DNA of 64,000 nt from CAVVEQ01 sp963828855 (GTDB taxonomy: Bacteria > Chloroflexota > Anaerolineae > Anaerolineales > Anaerolineaceae), in assembly GCA_963828855.1 (NCBI GenBank), contig CAWHGB010000002.1, positions 372,001 through 436,000 of the forward strand. Reading direction: 5' to 3'. Within the stretch, counting starts at the first letter, position 1, and every line of letters begins with the position of its first letter. The translations under genes and the position numbers were made by a program. Shown piece by piece: positions 20,083 through 30,173 of this stretch. Under the pieces are notes generated by a model that was not told the origin of the DNA, searched no databases, and saw only the letters and a program-made list of their open reading frames with translations.

Positions 20083-20646
20083 ATGACAGAAAATAACGCA
20101 AATGGACTGCCTCTCCTAGCAGAGGATGAAAAAATCACCATGGTGATGATCTACCTGGACCAGGGAATTGTGTGGGGAAACGTGATCACCAAATCGCAGA
20201 TCAGGGTAAGCACCTGGCTGCGCACCTCAGCGGCTCCGGATTTCATGACCGTTTACCAGGCTAATTTCCTCCTTACCTACGGCGGAATCAATCAAAAGCC
20301 GATCGTATACCCGGTGATCCATATTCCCACCCCAAAGATTCTGGCAATCCACATCATGCCACCAAATTCAGATCCACTGGATTATGACCCCACAGAGCCC
20401 AATCGCAAGCTCGAAAAAGCTGGATTGATTTTGGGTGGTTTCATCTTTGAGGGTTTCATACGCATCTCTTCCATCTCGAATCTGGATAGCTATATTGATG
20501 TCACCCGCGAAGAATACTCCACCCTGTATGACCTCACAATCACCTGCCGCCCCATTCCATCACTGGGAACGATGAAAGTTCCCTATGCCCTAATTCGTCA
20601 ATCAGCAGTGATGTGGTGCAATAGGGAAAACGAAATTAACCCTTAA
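20083..20646 (+). CDS. Conserved hypothetical protein
   Basis: This intact 187-residue frame has an AAGGAG ribosome site and lies 28 bases after the SDR gene. It is mixed alpha/beta with no signal peptide or membrane helix. Segments include MVMIYLDQGIVWGNVI, FLLTYGGINQKPIVYPVIHI and YALIRQSAVMWCNRE. The start-like pattern (short strands, then YLDQGIVWG) resembles a small beta-barrel, but no family is recognised. Its stop overlaps the stop of the convergent kinase gene by 4 bases (TTAA). Confidence 0.7.
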   Translation: MTENNANGLPLLAEDEKITMVMIYLDQGIVWGNVITKSQIRVSTWLRTSAAPDFMTVYQANFLLTYGGINQKPIVYPVIHIPTPKILAIHIMPPNSDPLDYDPTEPNRKLEKAGLILGGFIFEGFIRISSISNLDSYIDVTREEYSTLYDLTITCRPIPSLGTMKVPYALIRQSAVMWCNRENEINP

Positions 20647-22004
20647 TACTTTAAGAGAAAGATCATATCCATCACATTGGTTCCTGTGGAGCCGGTGCGA
20701 ATCAAACCCCCTGTTTTTTCAAAATAATGGTAGGAATCATTATTTAACCAGGACTGGTCCGGGTCCAATCCAATCAGTAAACCTTTTTGATACGTTTCTC
20801 CAGTGACAATTGCACCAGCCGCATCGGTTGGGCCATCTTCACCATCCGTTGCCAGGGTGATAAGGCAGATATTCTTCTTCCCAGCCAAAGATCTGACCGC
20901 AGCCAACGCCATTTCCAGGTTGCGCCCTCCCAAACCACTTCCCTTCAGCTTGACAGTGGTTTCACCTCCACCGATCATGCATAATGGTTTTCGATTATTT
21001 AACCCATTTTCAATCGCATGGATTAACTTCCCTGCCATATTATTCCCCACGCTATGCGCTTCTCCCTGGATTTCAGAACCGAGGTTGACCGTTTCGTAAC
21101 CTTGCCGTGCAGCAACCTCCAGGGAGGCAGCAACGGAAAATTCATTACTGGCGACCAATTTGTAGAAGCAGTTATTAAAAATAGGATCCCCTGTTTTTAA
21201 AGACTCCGGGAAATTGCCTGCCAACCCCGTTTGGATGATATCTATTATTGAACTAGGCAGGAAGTCCTGGAGCCTGTATTTTTGAATGATCTGCAACGCG
21301 TTGGCAAACGTGCTTTCATCCGGAACGGTTGGGCCAGAAGCGATCACCTCAGGCGAATTCCCTACCACATCGGAAATGGCGAGGGTAAGTACGGCCGCCG
21401 GGGAACAGATCCGCGCCAATCCCCCCCCTTTGACCTGGTCAAGATGCTTCCGTAACGTGTTGATCTCCCCGATCGTTGCACCACATCTTAGTAATTGTCC
21501 GGTAAGCTCTTGAATATCTTCGAGCTGGATTCCATAGGAAGGCAGGGTCATCAAAGCTGATCCGCCCCCGGAGATCAGGCAGATGACCACATCATTTTTG
21601 TTCATGTTCTGACAGAATCCAACCAGTTTCTTCGTGGAACACAGCGACTCTTCCCCGGGAATTGGGTGGTTACCTTTTAACACCTCGATATTTCCCGGCA
21701 GATTCCATTCTCCCTCCGGTATGGATTTAGCGATTAAAATGCCATGGGCAATTTTTGTACCCAGGATGTCGATCACCCCGCAGGCCATCGGTATGGACGC
21801 CTTGCCAGCACCGATCAAATGAACCTGGTTTTCAATCAGAATTCGCTTCTCCAAACCGGATACCCGCAGGGTGTCGCCACTAAATTGAATAACTGAATTC
21901 ACCGCGCGCCGTGGATCTGCTGCATGCAACCCAGCTGAAATGATCTCAATCAGCTTGGCTTCAAGCGCCTGATCGAGTGGTGAATCGTTGATGTTGATTA
22001 GCAT
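20643..22004 (-). CDS. gckA: Glycerate 2-kinase (MOFRL family)
   Basis: This ~453-residue protein fits the GckA/MOFRL family. The N-terminal domain contains VHLIGAGKASIPMA, GNHPIPGEESL, VICLISGGGSALM, and RKHLDQVKGGGLARICSPA followed by SDVVGNSPEVIASGPTVPD. The C-terminal MOFRL domain contains GGGETTVKLKGSGLGGRN and TLATDGEDGPTDAAGAIVTG. It phosphorylates glycerate to 2-phosphoglycerate, feeding serine- or glycolate-derived carbon into glycolysis. I chose ATG 22004; a TTG at 22034 in the same frame would add 10 residues. It is convergent with the 20083 gene and divergent from the acyl-CoA synthetase. Confidence 0.93.
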   Translation of the reverse strand: MLININDSPLDQALEAKLIEIISAGLHAADPRRAVNSVIQFSGDTLRVSGLEKRILIENQVHLIGAGKASIPMACGVIDILGTKIAHGILIAKSIPEGEWNLPGNIEVLKGNHPIPGEESLCSTKKLVGFCQNMNKNDVVICLISGGGSALMTLPSYGIQLEDIQELTGQLLRCGATIGEINTLRKHLDQVKGGGLARICSPAAVLTLAISDVVGNSPEVIASGPTVPDESTFANALQIIQKYRLQDFLPSSIIDIIQTGLAGNFPESLKTGDPIFNNCFYKLVASNEFSVAASLEVAARQGYETVNLGSEIQGEAHSVGNNMAGKLIHAIENGLNNRKPLCMIGGGETTVKLKGSGLGGRNLEMALAAVRSLAGKKNICLITLATDGEDGPTDAAGAIVTGETYQKGLLIGLDPDQSWLNNDSYHYFEKTGGLIRTGSTGTNVMDMIFLLKY

Positions 22005-22181
22005 AATCCAGGAATCCTGACGGAAAACAGTCAAAATCAGTACATTTGTTTTTAGACAAGGGCTTAAAATAACTCAGATTTATTCAGATTGTAGTCTAAA
22101 ATAAACACGTGAAATTGTACACACATCCTGGAATTCTACCTTTCCGTGAATTCTCAATAACTCAAAACAGGAGGAATTGAA

Positions 22182-24296
22182 GTGAATCAAGACGTTCTCA
22201 ATGGTTTGATCCGTCCTCAAAATGTCGCCATCATCGGCGCCTCGGCAACCCCCGGTAAAATCGGGCACACCGTTGTCTTGAATCTTATTCAAGGCGGATA
22301 TCAGGGAGGGTATTTTCCCAGTGAACCCCGAATCCGTGGAAATCCTCGGTAAAAAAGTTTACAAGTCCGTGAAGGATATCCCAGGTCCGGTGGATGCTGC
22401 CATCATCACCATTCCAGCAAAATATGTTTCCCCGGTGATCGATGAATGCGGGCAAAAGGGTGTCAAGGGATTGATCGTGATCACCTCTGGTTTTTCTGAA
22501 GTAGGGCGGAAAGATCTTGAGGACGAAATGGTTCAAAAAGCGCATAGGTATGGAATGTGTGTCTTGGGTCCAAATATTGTTGGTTCACTTTCGAACGCAG
22601 ATAAATTCAATGGCTCTTTTGCTCCTTTCCTCCCCTTACCCGGGAAATCCTCTATGGTTACTCAATCCGGGGCATTGCTTATCGCGATCGATGCTGCCTC
22701 CTTTACCACGGAGAGTGGGATTTGAAAAATTGATCTCGATCGGTAATATGAGCGATGTGGATTTTGCCGATCTGGTCACTTGGTTAAATGATGACCCTGC
22801 CACTTACTGTATTTCCCTCTACGTGGAAGGCTTCAAGGATGGACGCGCTTTCATCGAAGCCGGCAAAAAAGCTTCGAAACCGATCATTGCTCTAAAATCC
22901 GGTGTTTCAGCCCATGGTGCGGCCGCAGCTGCATCCCACACCGGTTCACTCGCTGGCGCTGCCAAGATCTACAGCGCTGCCTTTCAACAAGCTGGAGTGA
23001 TCCAGGCTCAGGATCTGAATGATCTCTTCAACCGCACCCAGGTTCTTTCGCTGCAGCCCCCTATGAAAGGTGAGAAAATGTTGATTCTCACCAATGGTGG
23101 CGGTGTTGGCGTTCTGGCCACCGATGCGGCAGAAAAATACGGCATCCCCTTGATGTTCGCCCCAGAAGATGTTCAGGCTGAATTGAAAAAACACATGCCG
23201 GATTATGGTTCCGCCAAGAATCCGGTGGATATGACCGGAATGGCTGGAAATGAATGGTATCGGGAGACAACCCAATTCTCCTTCGCTCATCCCTGGGTGG
23301 ATGGACTCTGTGTTCTTTATTGCGAGACCGCCATGACCGATCCGCAGGGCATCGCTGAAAGCATCAAGGCAGGCATCGATGCCACCGGAATCAAGGATAA
23401 ACCTGTGACGGTATCCTTCGTCGGTGGTGAGCGATCTGATAATGCGATGCGCTGGCTGGTCGAAAACGGCATCCCTGCCTACGGCGCTCCAGATCTGGCG
23501 GTCAATGCGATGGCGTGCCTTGCGAGAATATGCCCGCATCAAGGAAATCGCAGCCGAGCCGGATTTCCAATGTGAACCGGTGGATAAAAATAGAGCCCTG
23601 GATGTGATCGCGAAAGCTCGCGCAGACGGAAGGGATTCGCTTACGGAGATCGAAGCCAAGCAGGTCTTTGCGGCATATGGTTTACCTGTGACAACGATAG
23701 CCCTGGCAAAAAATGAGGATGAAGCGGTAGAGCTTGCAAAGCAAACCGGTTACCCGATCGTGATGAAGATCGTCTCTCCTGATATCCTTCACAAATCCGA
23801 TGCCGGTGGTGTAAAGGTCAACGTCAAAGACGAAGCTGGTGTTCGCGATGCCTGGAAAACCATCATTGCCAATGCGAAAGCCTATAAACCGGAAGCCAAT
23901 ATCCATGGGATCGCTGTTCAGGAAATGGCTCCCTGGGGAACCGAAGTCATCCTCGGTTCGGTCAATGATTCCTCCTTTGGCCCAACGGTCATGTTCGGGC
24001 TGGGTGGTATTTTTGTGGAGGTTCTCAAGGATGTCACTTTCCGCGTAACACCCGTCACGCAGGGGCAAGCAAGCCGGATGCTTTCTGAGATACGCGGCGC
24101 TCCCATCCTGAAGGGTGCACGTGGAGAACCCCCCCGTGATCAGGAAGCATTGGTTGAAACGATCTGCAAATTCTCCAATATGATCCTGGATCTGAAGGAT
24201 GAAATAGCCGAAACGGATGCCAACCCATTATTGGTATATGAAACAGGTAAAGGATTGAAAGTCGCGGATGCCCGTGTGATCCTGAAACCGAGATAA
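22182..24296 (+). CDS. ADP-forming acetate/acyl-CoA ligase, alpha-beta fusion (frameshifted)
   Basis: The GTG start at 22182 follows GGAGG. The ~704-residue protein has a CoA-binding domain (VAIIGASATPGKIGHTV, then VFPVNP and VYKSVKDIP), ligase domains with GPNIVG, VTQSGAL, SHTGSLAG (phosphorylated His) and LTNGGGVGVLATDA, and a C-terminal ATP-grasp half (EAKQVFAAYGLPVT, GYPIVMKIVSPDILHKSDAG, EMAPWGTEVILG, ETDANPLLVYE). These enzymes convert acyl-CoA, ADP and phosphate to acid, CoA and ATP, conserving energy in peptide or sugar fermentation. The frame breaks near 22318, 22722 and 23522. A terminator follows. Confidence 0.93.
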
Positions 24297-24311
24297 ATTC
24301 ACAGTTGTAAA

Positions 24312-24345
24312 AGCAGCTTCCTATGAACGGAAGCTGCTTTTTTTA
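24312..24345 (+). terminator. Rho-independent terminator after the acyl-CoA ligase gene
   Basis: AGCAGCTTCC (24312-24321) pairs with GGAAGCTGCT (24329-24338) across a 7-base loop, followed by a run of T. It touches the end of the convergent gene at 24343. Confidence 0.85.
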
Positions 24346-24759
24346 TGAGGTTTTTTGCAGGTGCTGGTATGCACCTATCCATGGGGAACCAATCCGGTTC
24401 TTCTCAGCCACCTTCACCGAACTCAATTTCTGTCCGGTTCTGGCAGCAAGGGAAGCCACGGCAGCCCAATCTTCCTTCAACAACGCTTCTTTATAGCTTT
24501 TGGAATAATGACCGGTCCATTCCCAATCCATACGAAAGCGTTCAGCTTTTACCCAGTAACCCCTTTTTTCCCAAGCTGCCACGGATTCATCAACCGTGCC
24601 AGAAATTGATTGTAATGCAATGGAAATAAAGGCGGTTATATCGCGGGTTTCATCTCCGGTCTCAGTTTGCTTCAATAATTCCCTGAGCGCAACTACGACG
24701 GATTTGACCAGTAAATTGCGGTTTTTTCCCGCGCTTTCAGTGTTTATAATTTTGCTCAC
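24343..24759 (-). CDS. Conserved hypothetical protein
   Basis: This intact 138-residue frame is mostly helical, with no signal peptide or membrane segment. Visible parts are LLVKSVVVALRELLKQ, AFISIALQSISGTVDESVAAWEKRGYW and RMDWEWTGHYSKSYKEAL. The C-terminus contains KEDWAAVASLAARTGQKL. No catalytic motif is seen. It stands alone between the acyl-CoA ligase terminator and the tRNA gene. Family not recognised. Confidence 0.7.
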   Translation of the reverse strand: MSKIINTESAGKNRNLLVKSVVVALRELLKQTETGDETRDITAFISIALQSISGTVDESVAAWEKRGYWVKAERFRMDWEWTGHYSKSYKEALLKEDWAAVASLAARTGQKLSSVKVAEKNRIGSPWIGAYQHLQKTS

Positions 24760-24824
24760 AAGCCCTCGATGTAATTAAAATGAAACGCAATTATACCTTT
24801 TTGCCACGATTATGGATTTTTACA

Positions 24825-24853
24825 TTGCCAAAAGCGTGCAATCAGCATATAAT
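24825..24853 (+). promoter_or_regulatory. Promoter of the tRNA-Pro gene
   Basis: TTGCCA (24825-24830), a 17-base spacer and a perfect TATAAT (24848-24853) end 13 bases before the tRNA. Confidence 0.75.
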
Positions 24854-24866
24854 ACCAGCCGTTGTT

Positions 24867-24944
<78 letters not shown>

Positions 24945-24948
24945 TAAT

Positions 24949-24979
24949 CTGCGGATTTGAAAATCCGCAGGTTTTCTTT
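24949..24979 (+). terminator. Terminator of the tRNA-Pro gene
   Basis: CTGCGGATT (24949-24957) pairs with AATCCGCAG (24962-24970) across a 4-base loop, followed by GTTTTCTTT. Confidence 0.75.
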
Positions 24980-25047
24980 ATAAATTGCCTATTGACTTTT
25001 TTAATTTTTCGGCTATTATATTAACAATTAATTGATCAGAGGAAATC

Positions 25048-25161
25048 TTGAACTTCTTCTTGTTTACCGCCCTTATTACCGTCCTTATGTACATGATTAT
25101 TTGGCTCATGTACACATTGCGACATATGGACGGCAACCGGAGTGTAAGGGAAGTAGATTAG
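25048..25161 (+). CDS. Possible 37-residue single-helix membrane peptide
   Basis: A TTG start at 25048 lies 4 bases after AGAGGAAA. The reading frame gives a hydrophobic helix (FFLFTALITVLMYMIIWLMY) followed by a basic and acidic tail (TLRHMDGNRSVREVD). A hairpin with a long T tract follows at 25187-25220, making a compact transcription unit. Without comparative data I cannot show that it is translated. Confidence 0.4.
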   Translation: MNFFLFTALITVLMYMIIWLMYTLRHMDGNRSVREVD

Positions 25162-25186
25162 GAAGAAAGTAGCAGAAAACCAAGAG

Positions 25187-25220
25187 GAAGCCGCCCAGAA
25201 GAGAGGCGGTTTCTTTTTTT
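25187..25220 (+). terminator. Rho-independent terminator ahead of livJ
   Basis: GAAGCCGCC (25187-25195) and GGCGGTTTC (25204-25212) pair with one mismatch and are followed by a run of T. Confidence 0.75.
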
Positions 25221-25309
25221 TGGTGAAATCCAAGGAGGTGATTGCTTTATAGATATTTGTTTACAGTTTTAGTTTGAAAAATCGCCAAAATTTTTTAAGG
25301 AGAAGAAAG

Positions 25310-26586
25310 ATGTCAAAGCGTTTTGTAGTTTCTGTTTGTTGTTGTCCTCGCCCTCGCCCTGGCTGCCTGTGCACCGGTCGTGACCGAGACCCCCGCTGCC
25401 CCGGCACCGACCGAAGCAGATGCCGCCCCCACCGAAGCAGCCCCGGCTGCCGGCGGAGTTCCAGAAGTATGCGCCAGCGATCCCTTTGGCTGCGCCAAGG
25501 TTGACCCCGGCACCACCGTAAAAGTTGGTATGGGCGCTCCCATGACCGGTGGCGATGCCTCCTTTGGGATCGATATCTCCCAGGGTGCCCAGATCGCTGT
25601 TAAAGACGCCGGCGAATTTGAGGGCTTAATTCCTTCGAACTCGTTGCCCAGGATGATGGTGGCAATGCTGAAGGCGGCGCCGCAGTCGCCAACAAGCTGG
25701 TTGCCGATCCGTCTGTTGTCGCCATCGCCGGACACATCTTTCCGGTGCAACCGCGGCTGCCATGCCGATCTATGAAAAAGTTAGGCCTGCCCATGCTCTC
25801 CCCCTCGGCCACCAATCCTGCCCTGACCACCAAAGGCTCAGCGGTCTTCAATCGCGTTGCCTTTACCGACGTGATCCAGGGTGAAGTTTGCAGCCAAGTT
25901 CCTCTTTGAATAATCTTGGCTTCAAGAAAATCGCAGTTATGCACGATGGTTCTGATTACGGCAAGGGTCTGGCAGAGATTGTTCGCGATAACTTCACGAA
26001 ACTTGGTGGAGAAGTGACCGATTTCCAGGCGATCACCACCAAAGAGACCGATTACTCAGCAGTGCTCTCGACTGTTGCTGCTGGTAATCCGGAAGCTGTT
26101 TATTTCGGTGGATATACCGCTGAAGCCTCCGTGATGGCCAACCAGATGAAGACGACCGGTTTCGAAAATGCTGTCTTCTTTGGTTGCGATGGTACCTATG
26201 GGAAAGATTTCCTCGATCGCACCGGCACGAATGGTGAAGGTGCCTTTGCAGTTTCCCTCACCCCGCCTGATTCCCCCGAAAAAGCAAAATTCGATGCCGC
26301 CTACCAGGCAGCATTCGGTCAGGCTCCTGGCGTACTCTCCCCGTTCTCCTGGAACGGTTACGACTCCAGCTGCTGCCCTGATCGCTATGGTGTGAGAATC
26401 AGTAGCCGTCAAGGGTGGCGATGGTTCCCTATATGTTCCCCGCGGTGCGCTGGTAGATGCAGTTCGCACCCTAAAAGACTTCAAAGGTGTTGCTGGAACC
26501 TATACCTGCAATGAAGTTGGTGAATGCAATGCCAACGGTCCGTTGTTCGTGCCATCAAGGACGGCGCCTGGGTTCCTGCCCAGTAA
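25310..26586 (+). CDS. livJ: Branched-chain amino acid ABC transporter substrate-binding lipoprotein (frameshifted)
   Basis: AAGGAG precedes the ATG at 25310. After a correction near 25330 the N-terminus is a lipoprotein signal (VVLALALAACAP) followed by an Ala/Pro/Thr/Glu tether. The mature part has VKVGMGAPMTGGDASFGIDI, GGAAVANKLVADPSVVAIAG, GLPMLSPSATNP, KKIAVMHDGSDYGKGLAE and AVYFGGYTAEAS, the type I periplasmic-binding fold of LivJ-like proteins. Frames also break near 25630, 25735, 25885, 26365 and 26550. It captures Leu/Ile/Val or related amino acids outside the cell for LivHMGF. Confidence 0.92.
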
Positions 26587-26607
26587 TCTGTATGTTTAAA
26601 CCGTTCG

Positions 26608-26637
26608 ACCTGCCCGGTCAAATTTGGCCGGGCAGGT
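26608..26637 (+). terminator. GC-rich hairpin between livJ and livH
   Basis: ACCTGCCCGG (26608-26617) pairs perfectly with CCGGGCAGGT (26628-26637). No T run follows. It is probably an mRNA-stabilising or attenuating hairpin that raises binding-protein output over the permeases. Confidence 0.6.
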
Positions 26638-26698
26638 TCATGTATCAGGTATAATTCATTTTATTTTATAACTCCACGTCAAGGATTCTCCATGCAGA

Positions 26699-27793
26699 AT
26701 GAGAGATCGAGCAAGGTTTAAAGAGTTTTGGAAAAAGTTGGGTGGGTATATCCGACCTTTTATTGGAATTGCAGTGGTCGCTTGGGCAATCTGGCGCATG
26801 TATCTTGTTTTCTTCGTGGACTCGAAATTCGGTCCTGAAACCTGGCTCAGGTTGGCATTCGCTGGTCTCGTGATCGGGGGAATGTATGCGCTGGTAGCGA
26901 TCGGGTATTCCCTGGTTTACGGTATTCTGGGAATGATCAATTTCGCCCATGGTGAGGTGATGATGGTCGGATCCTTTGCAGGGTATTTCTTCCTGCAGGC
27001 TTTAAGGAAATCCGTATTGGCCAACACCGACTGCTATAATCCCAGATTGACATTTCTGAATGCATATCCCTGGATCTCGATTATTCTTGCGTTTGCTGTC
27101 GGGATGATCCTTGCTGCAGCTACTGGGTATTTCCTTGAAAAAATTGCTTATCGTCCTCTTCGCAATGCTCCGCGTCTTGTTCCCCTTGATCAGTGCGATC
27201 GGTGCATCCATTTTCCTCCAGAATGCTGTTCAGCTTCTTATTCAGTCCTCAACTTCGTGATTACACCAATCCGGATCTCCTTGCTCGGGGTACCGGGATT
27301 CGGATTGAAGATAAATGACAGCACAGTAATGCTGACCTACACCGGAATTCTTTCATTCATTCTTTCATTATCTCTGATGGGCTTGTTGTATTATGTCGTC
27401 CAACGGACGCGCCTGGGAAGATCAATGCGGGCTATTGCTCAGGACAAGAAAACAGCTGCATTGATGGGGGTGAACGTTGATAGTGTGATCAGTAGGACCT
27501 TCATCATCAGCGGTCTCTTGGCTGGTGCTGCAGGCGTTATGTGGGGATTACAAATGGGTCTGATTAACTACTTCATGGGTTTCCTTCCAGGAATCAAAGC
27601 CTTTACAGCCGCGGTCCTGGGTGGGATTGGAAATATCCCTGGAGCTATGGTAGGTGGCTTGCTTCTTGGAGTGATCGAATCTGTTGCGCCAGCCGCTTTT
27701 GGTGTCGATTTCCAACTGAAGGACGTGATCGCATTCATGATCTTGATTTTGATTTTCCTATTTAGACCTACCGGTCTTCTGGGTACGACGTGA
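26699..27793 (+). CDS. livH: Branched-chain amino acid ABC transporter permease LivH
   Basis: This ~364-residue membrane protein carries the LivH signature LRLAFAGLVIGGMYALVAIG, then YGILGMINFAHGEVMMVGSF, and the cytoplasmic loop RTRLGRSMRAIAQDKKTAALMGVN with GVMWGLQMGLINYFMGFLPG. It ends in LIFLFRPTGLLG. A stretch near 27180-27300 reads Cys-rich and non-hydrophobic; shifting the frame restores SAIGASIFLQNAVQLL, so two compensating errors are likely. The ATG at 26699 is chosen by frame; an ATG at 26692 is out of frame. Confidence 0.92.
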   Translation: MRDRARFKEFWKKLGGYIRPFIGIAVVAWAIWRMYLVFFVDSKFGPETWLRLAFAGLVIGGMYALVAIGYSLVYGILGMINFAHGEVMMVGSFAGYFFLQALRKSVLANTDCYNPRLTFLNAYPWISIILAFAVGMILAAATGYFLEKIAYRPLRNAPRLVPLDQCDRCIHFPPECCSASYSVLNFVITPIRISLLGVPGFGLKINDSTVMLTYTGILSFILSLSLMGLLYYVVQRTRLGRSMRAIAQDKKTAALMGVNVDSVISRTFIISGLLAGAAGVMWGLQMGLINYFMGFLPGIKAFTAAVLGGIGNIPGAMVGGLLLGVIESVAPAAFGVDFQLKDVIAFMILILIFLFRPTGLLGTT

Positions 27794-27806
27794 AAGAGGA
27801 GAAGCT

Positions 27807-29368
27807 ATGAAAACCCCGTCCTCTCCCAATAAAATTGTCAACCCAGCTGTAATAGTTTCCATCGTCACGATTTTCCTGATCTATGATCGGGTTCAATATT
27901 GTCTTTGCTGCCATCGTTTCCAAAGCTTTCGGGCAAAACGTCATCAGTGGCCAACTTTCCAACCCTACTTATCAGATCGTCTTCAATGGCATGATGGGCT
28001 TGTGGGTGGGTTGGCGGGTCAATCAAACTAGAAACTTGCGTGGAGTTTTAGCGAGCAGTCTTCGCCGGTGCCCTGACGGGTGCCATCGTTGGAGGCTTTA
28101 GTCTTCTTCTGGGGATTATTTACGTCAATGGTGCGTGACTTCCGTTCCTACTCTGACAGCACTTTCTCCCATCAATGTCAATTATGCTCTTTATGGTCTA
28201 CCACCAATAATGGGTTTCCTTGTGACTCAGTCACATTCATAGTTTTCGCATTTTTCGGCGGTCTGCTGAAATTGATTCCGTTAGGGAGGATTTTTAGAAG
28301 GCCAACTGCCGCGGTGAAAGCGTTCTTTCAGAAACCTGCGATTCAAAAAACTGGCATAACCGGATGTTCCGGATTTTCCTTCTGATTCTGGGAATCGCCG
28401 CTACGGTCATCCTTCCCCGCGTGTGGGGGTCTTATTGGAACTACGTCATCGGAACCGTCGGTATTTACGTCCTGATGGGCTTGGGCTTGAATCTGATCGT
28501 CGGTCTTTCAGGCCAATTAGTGCTCGGATTTGCTGCCTTTATCGCGGTTGGCGCATATACTGCTGCTTTGCTCAACGCGCCTGAACCGCATAACCTGATG
28601 TGGGGATCCTGGATCGCGTTTATCGTGGGGATCATCATCGCCGCTTTCGCCGGTGCATTGATCGGTCTACCCATCATGAAACTGCGGGGAGATTACCTTG
28701 CGATCGTAACTCTCGGATTTGGGGAGATCATGCGTATTATGCTGAAAAGCGATCTTCTAACCAGTTTCACCGGTGGTCCGCGAGGAATCCAGGATATTAA
28801 AGGTCCGGTAATCTTTGGAGCCGCTTTCAACTCGGATATCGACTATATGTATTTGATTCTCATCGCGGTAGCCTTGGCGATATTCATAACCATCCGGCTG
28901 CAGGATTCCCGTGTTGGCCGGGCCTGGATTTCCATGCGCGAAGATGAGACCGTTGCATCCGCGAGCGGCGTCAATCCGATGAAATACAAGATCCTCGCCC
29001 TCATCCTGGGTGCTGCCTTTGCTGGTCTGGCGGGTACGATCTTTGCCACTCGAAACCAGTTCACCGGTCCGGAAGACCACACCCTGATGGTTTCCATTAA
29101 TGCCCTCGCCATTGTCATCGTAGGTGGAATGGGCAGCATTCCTGGGATCATCCTTGGCGCATTCGCTCTCAAGGGTCTCCCCGAACTCCTGCGTGAATTC
29201 GAAAGTTACCGCATGCTCGCATTTGGCGCTCTGCTTGTCGCCATGATGATCTGGCGGCCACAGGGTTTCTGGCCTGCCAAGCGTCCTATGCTTTCAAAAC
29301 GGATAAAACCCGAGGATGCACCGCCGCCTATATCACCGGATTCCGCCAAAGAGGCCCGCCATGACTGA
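27807..29368 (+). CDS. livM: Branched-chain amino acid ABC transporter permease LivM, long N-terminus (frameshifted)
   Basis: GGAG lies ahead of the ATG at 27807. The C-terminal ~330 residues (from about 28364) are a clear LivM: YVLMGLGLNLIVGLSGQLVL, PIMKLRGDYLAIVTLGFGEI, GRAWISMREDETVASASGVN and MMIWRPQGFW. The first ~185 residues, recoverable only across frame changes near 27870, 28055, 28130, 28235 and 28360, add further membrane helices (IVSIVTIFLI, SLLLGIIYVNGA, TFIVFAFFGGLLKLIPLG). I treat them as one gene because no start or stop signal separates them; a small membrane gene followed by a normal livM is the alternative. The stop overlaps livG by 8 bases. Confidence 0.88.
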
Positions 29369-30173
29369 CACGTTACAGGTTCAGCACGTTACAAAACAAT
29401 TTGGCGGCCTTACTGCCGTGGATAAGGTTGATATTGACGTCCGCAAGAATTCCATCTCCAGCATCATCGGTCCTAACGGTGCCGGGAAAACCACACTCTT
29501 CAACTGCATCTCCGGGTATTATTCGCCGGAGGAGGGAAAGATCTTGTACGACGGTCAGCCCATCCAGGGACTAGCCACATATGAGATCGCCGATCTTGGT
29601 ATCGCTCGAACCTATCAAAATATCCGCCTTTTCAAGCAATTAACCGCCCTGGAAAATATTCTCGTGGGTGCCCAGCCTCACCTGACCACCAGTTGGTTCG
29701 ATGCCATAATCCGAACCCGGAAATTCAAAAGGGAGGAATATGACGCGCTTAAAGAAGCCGTTCAGCTCCTGGAGCACGTCGGGTTGAAAGAATTCGGCGA
29801 TACGCTGGCTGTCAACCTTCCCTATGGCGCTCAACGCCGCCTGGAGATTGCCCGCGCGTTGGCAAACCGCCCCACCCTGCTGCTCTTGGATGAACCAACC
29901 GCGGGGATGAACCCCCAAGAGACCGAATCGATGGCGAAATTTATCGCCACCCTGCGTGATGAATTCGATCTGACGATCGTTTTAATTGAGCATGATATGA
30001 GCGTTGTTATGGGGATATCGGAACAGATCAGCGTACTTGATCACGGGATCAAAATCGCGGAGGGTTTACCGGAGGAGATCCGTGCCAACCCGCGTGTTAT
30101 TGAAGCTTACCTGGGGGCAGGTACCCAGCATCTTGTTGATAAATTCAAACGGAAGAAAAACAATGCTGCTTGA
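29361..30173 (+). CDS. livG: Branched-chain amino acid ABC transporter ATP-binding protein LivG
   Basis: The start is the ATG at 29361 inside the livM end. This 270-residue ATPase has Walker A GPNGAGKT, the Q-loop region ARTYQNIRLF, signature LPYGAQRRLEIARAL, Walker B LLLLDEPTAGMNP and the H-loop LIEHDM. The motif TYQNIRLFKQLTALENILVG is typical for LivG. It energises the LivHM permease with LivF, whose start lies within its last 11 bases. Confidence 0.97.
   Translation: MTDTLQVQHVTKQFGGLTAVDKVDIDVRKNSISSIIGPNGAGKTTLFNCISGYYSPEEGKILYDGQPIQGLATYEIADLGIARTYQNIRLFKQLTALENILVGAQPHLTTSWFDAIIRTRKFKREEYDALKEAVQLLEHVGLKEFGDTLAVNLPYGAQRRLEIARALANRPTLLLLDEPTAGMNPQETESMAKFIATLRDEFDLTIVLIEHDMSVVMGISEQISVLDHGIKIAEGLPEEIRANPRVIEAYLGAGTQHLVDKFKRKKNNAA

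Noticed and set aside
22946..23659. A 237-codon open frame on the minus strand
   Set aside because: It is antisense to the acyl-CoA ligase, whose motifs are unambiguous, and it has no start signal.
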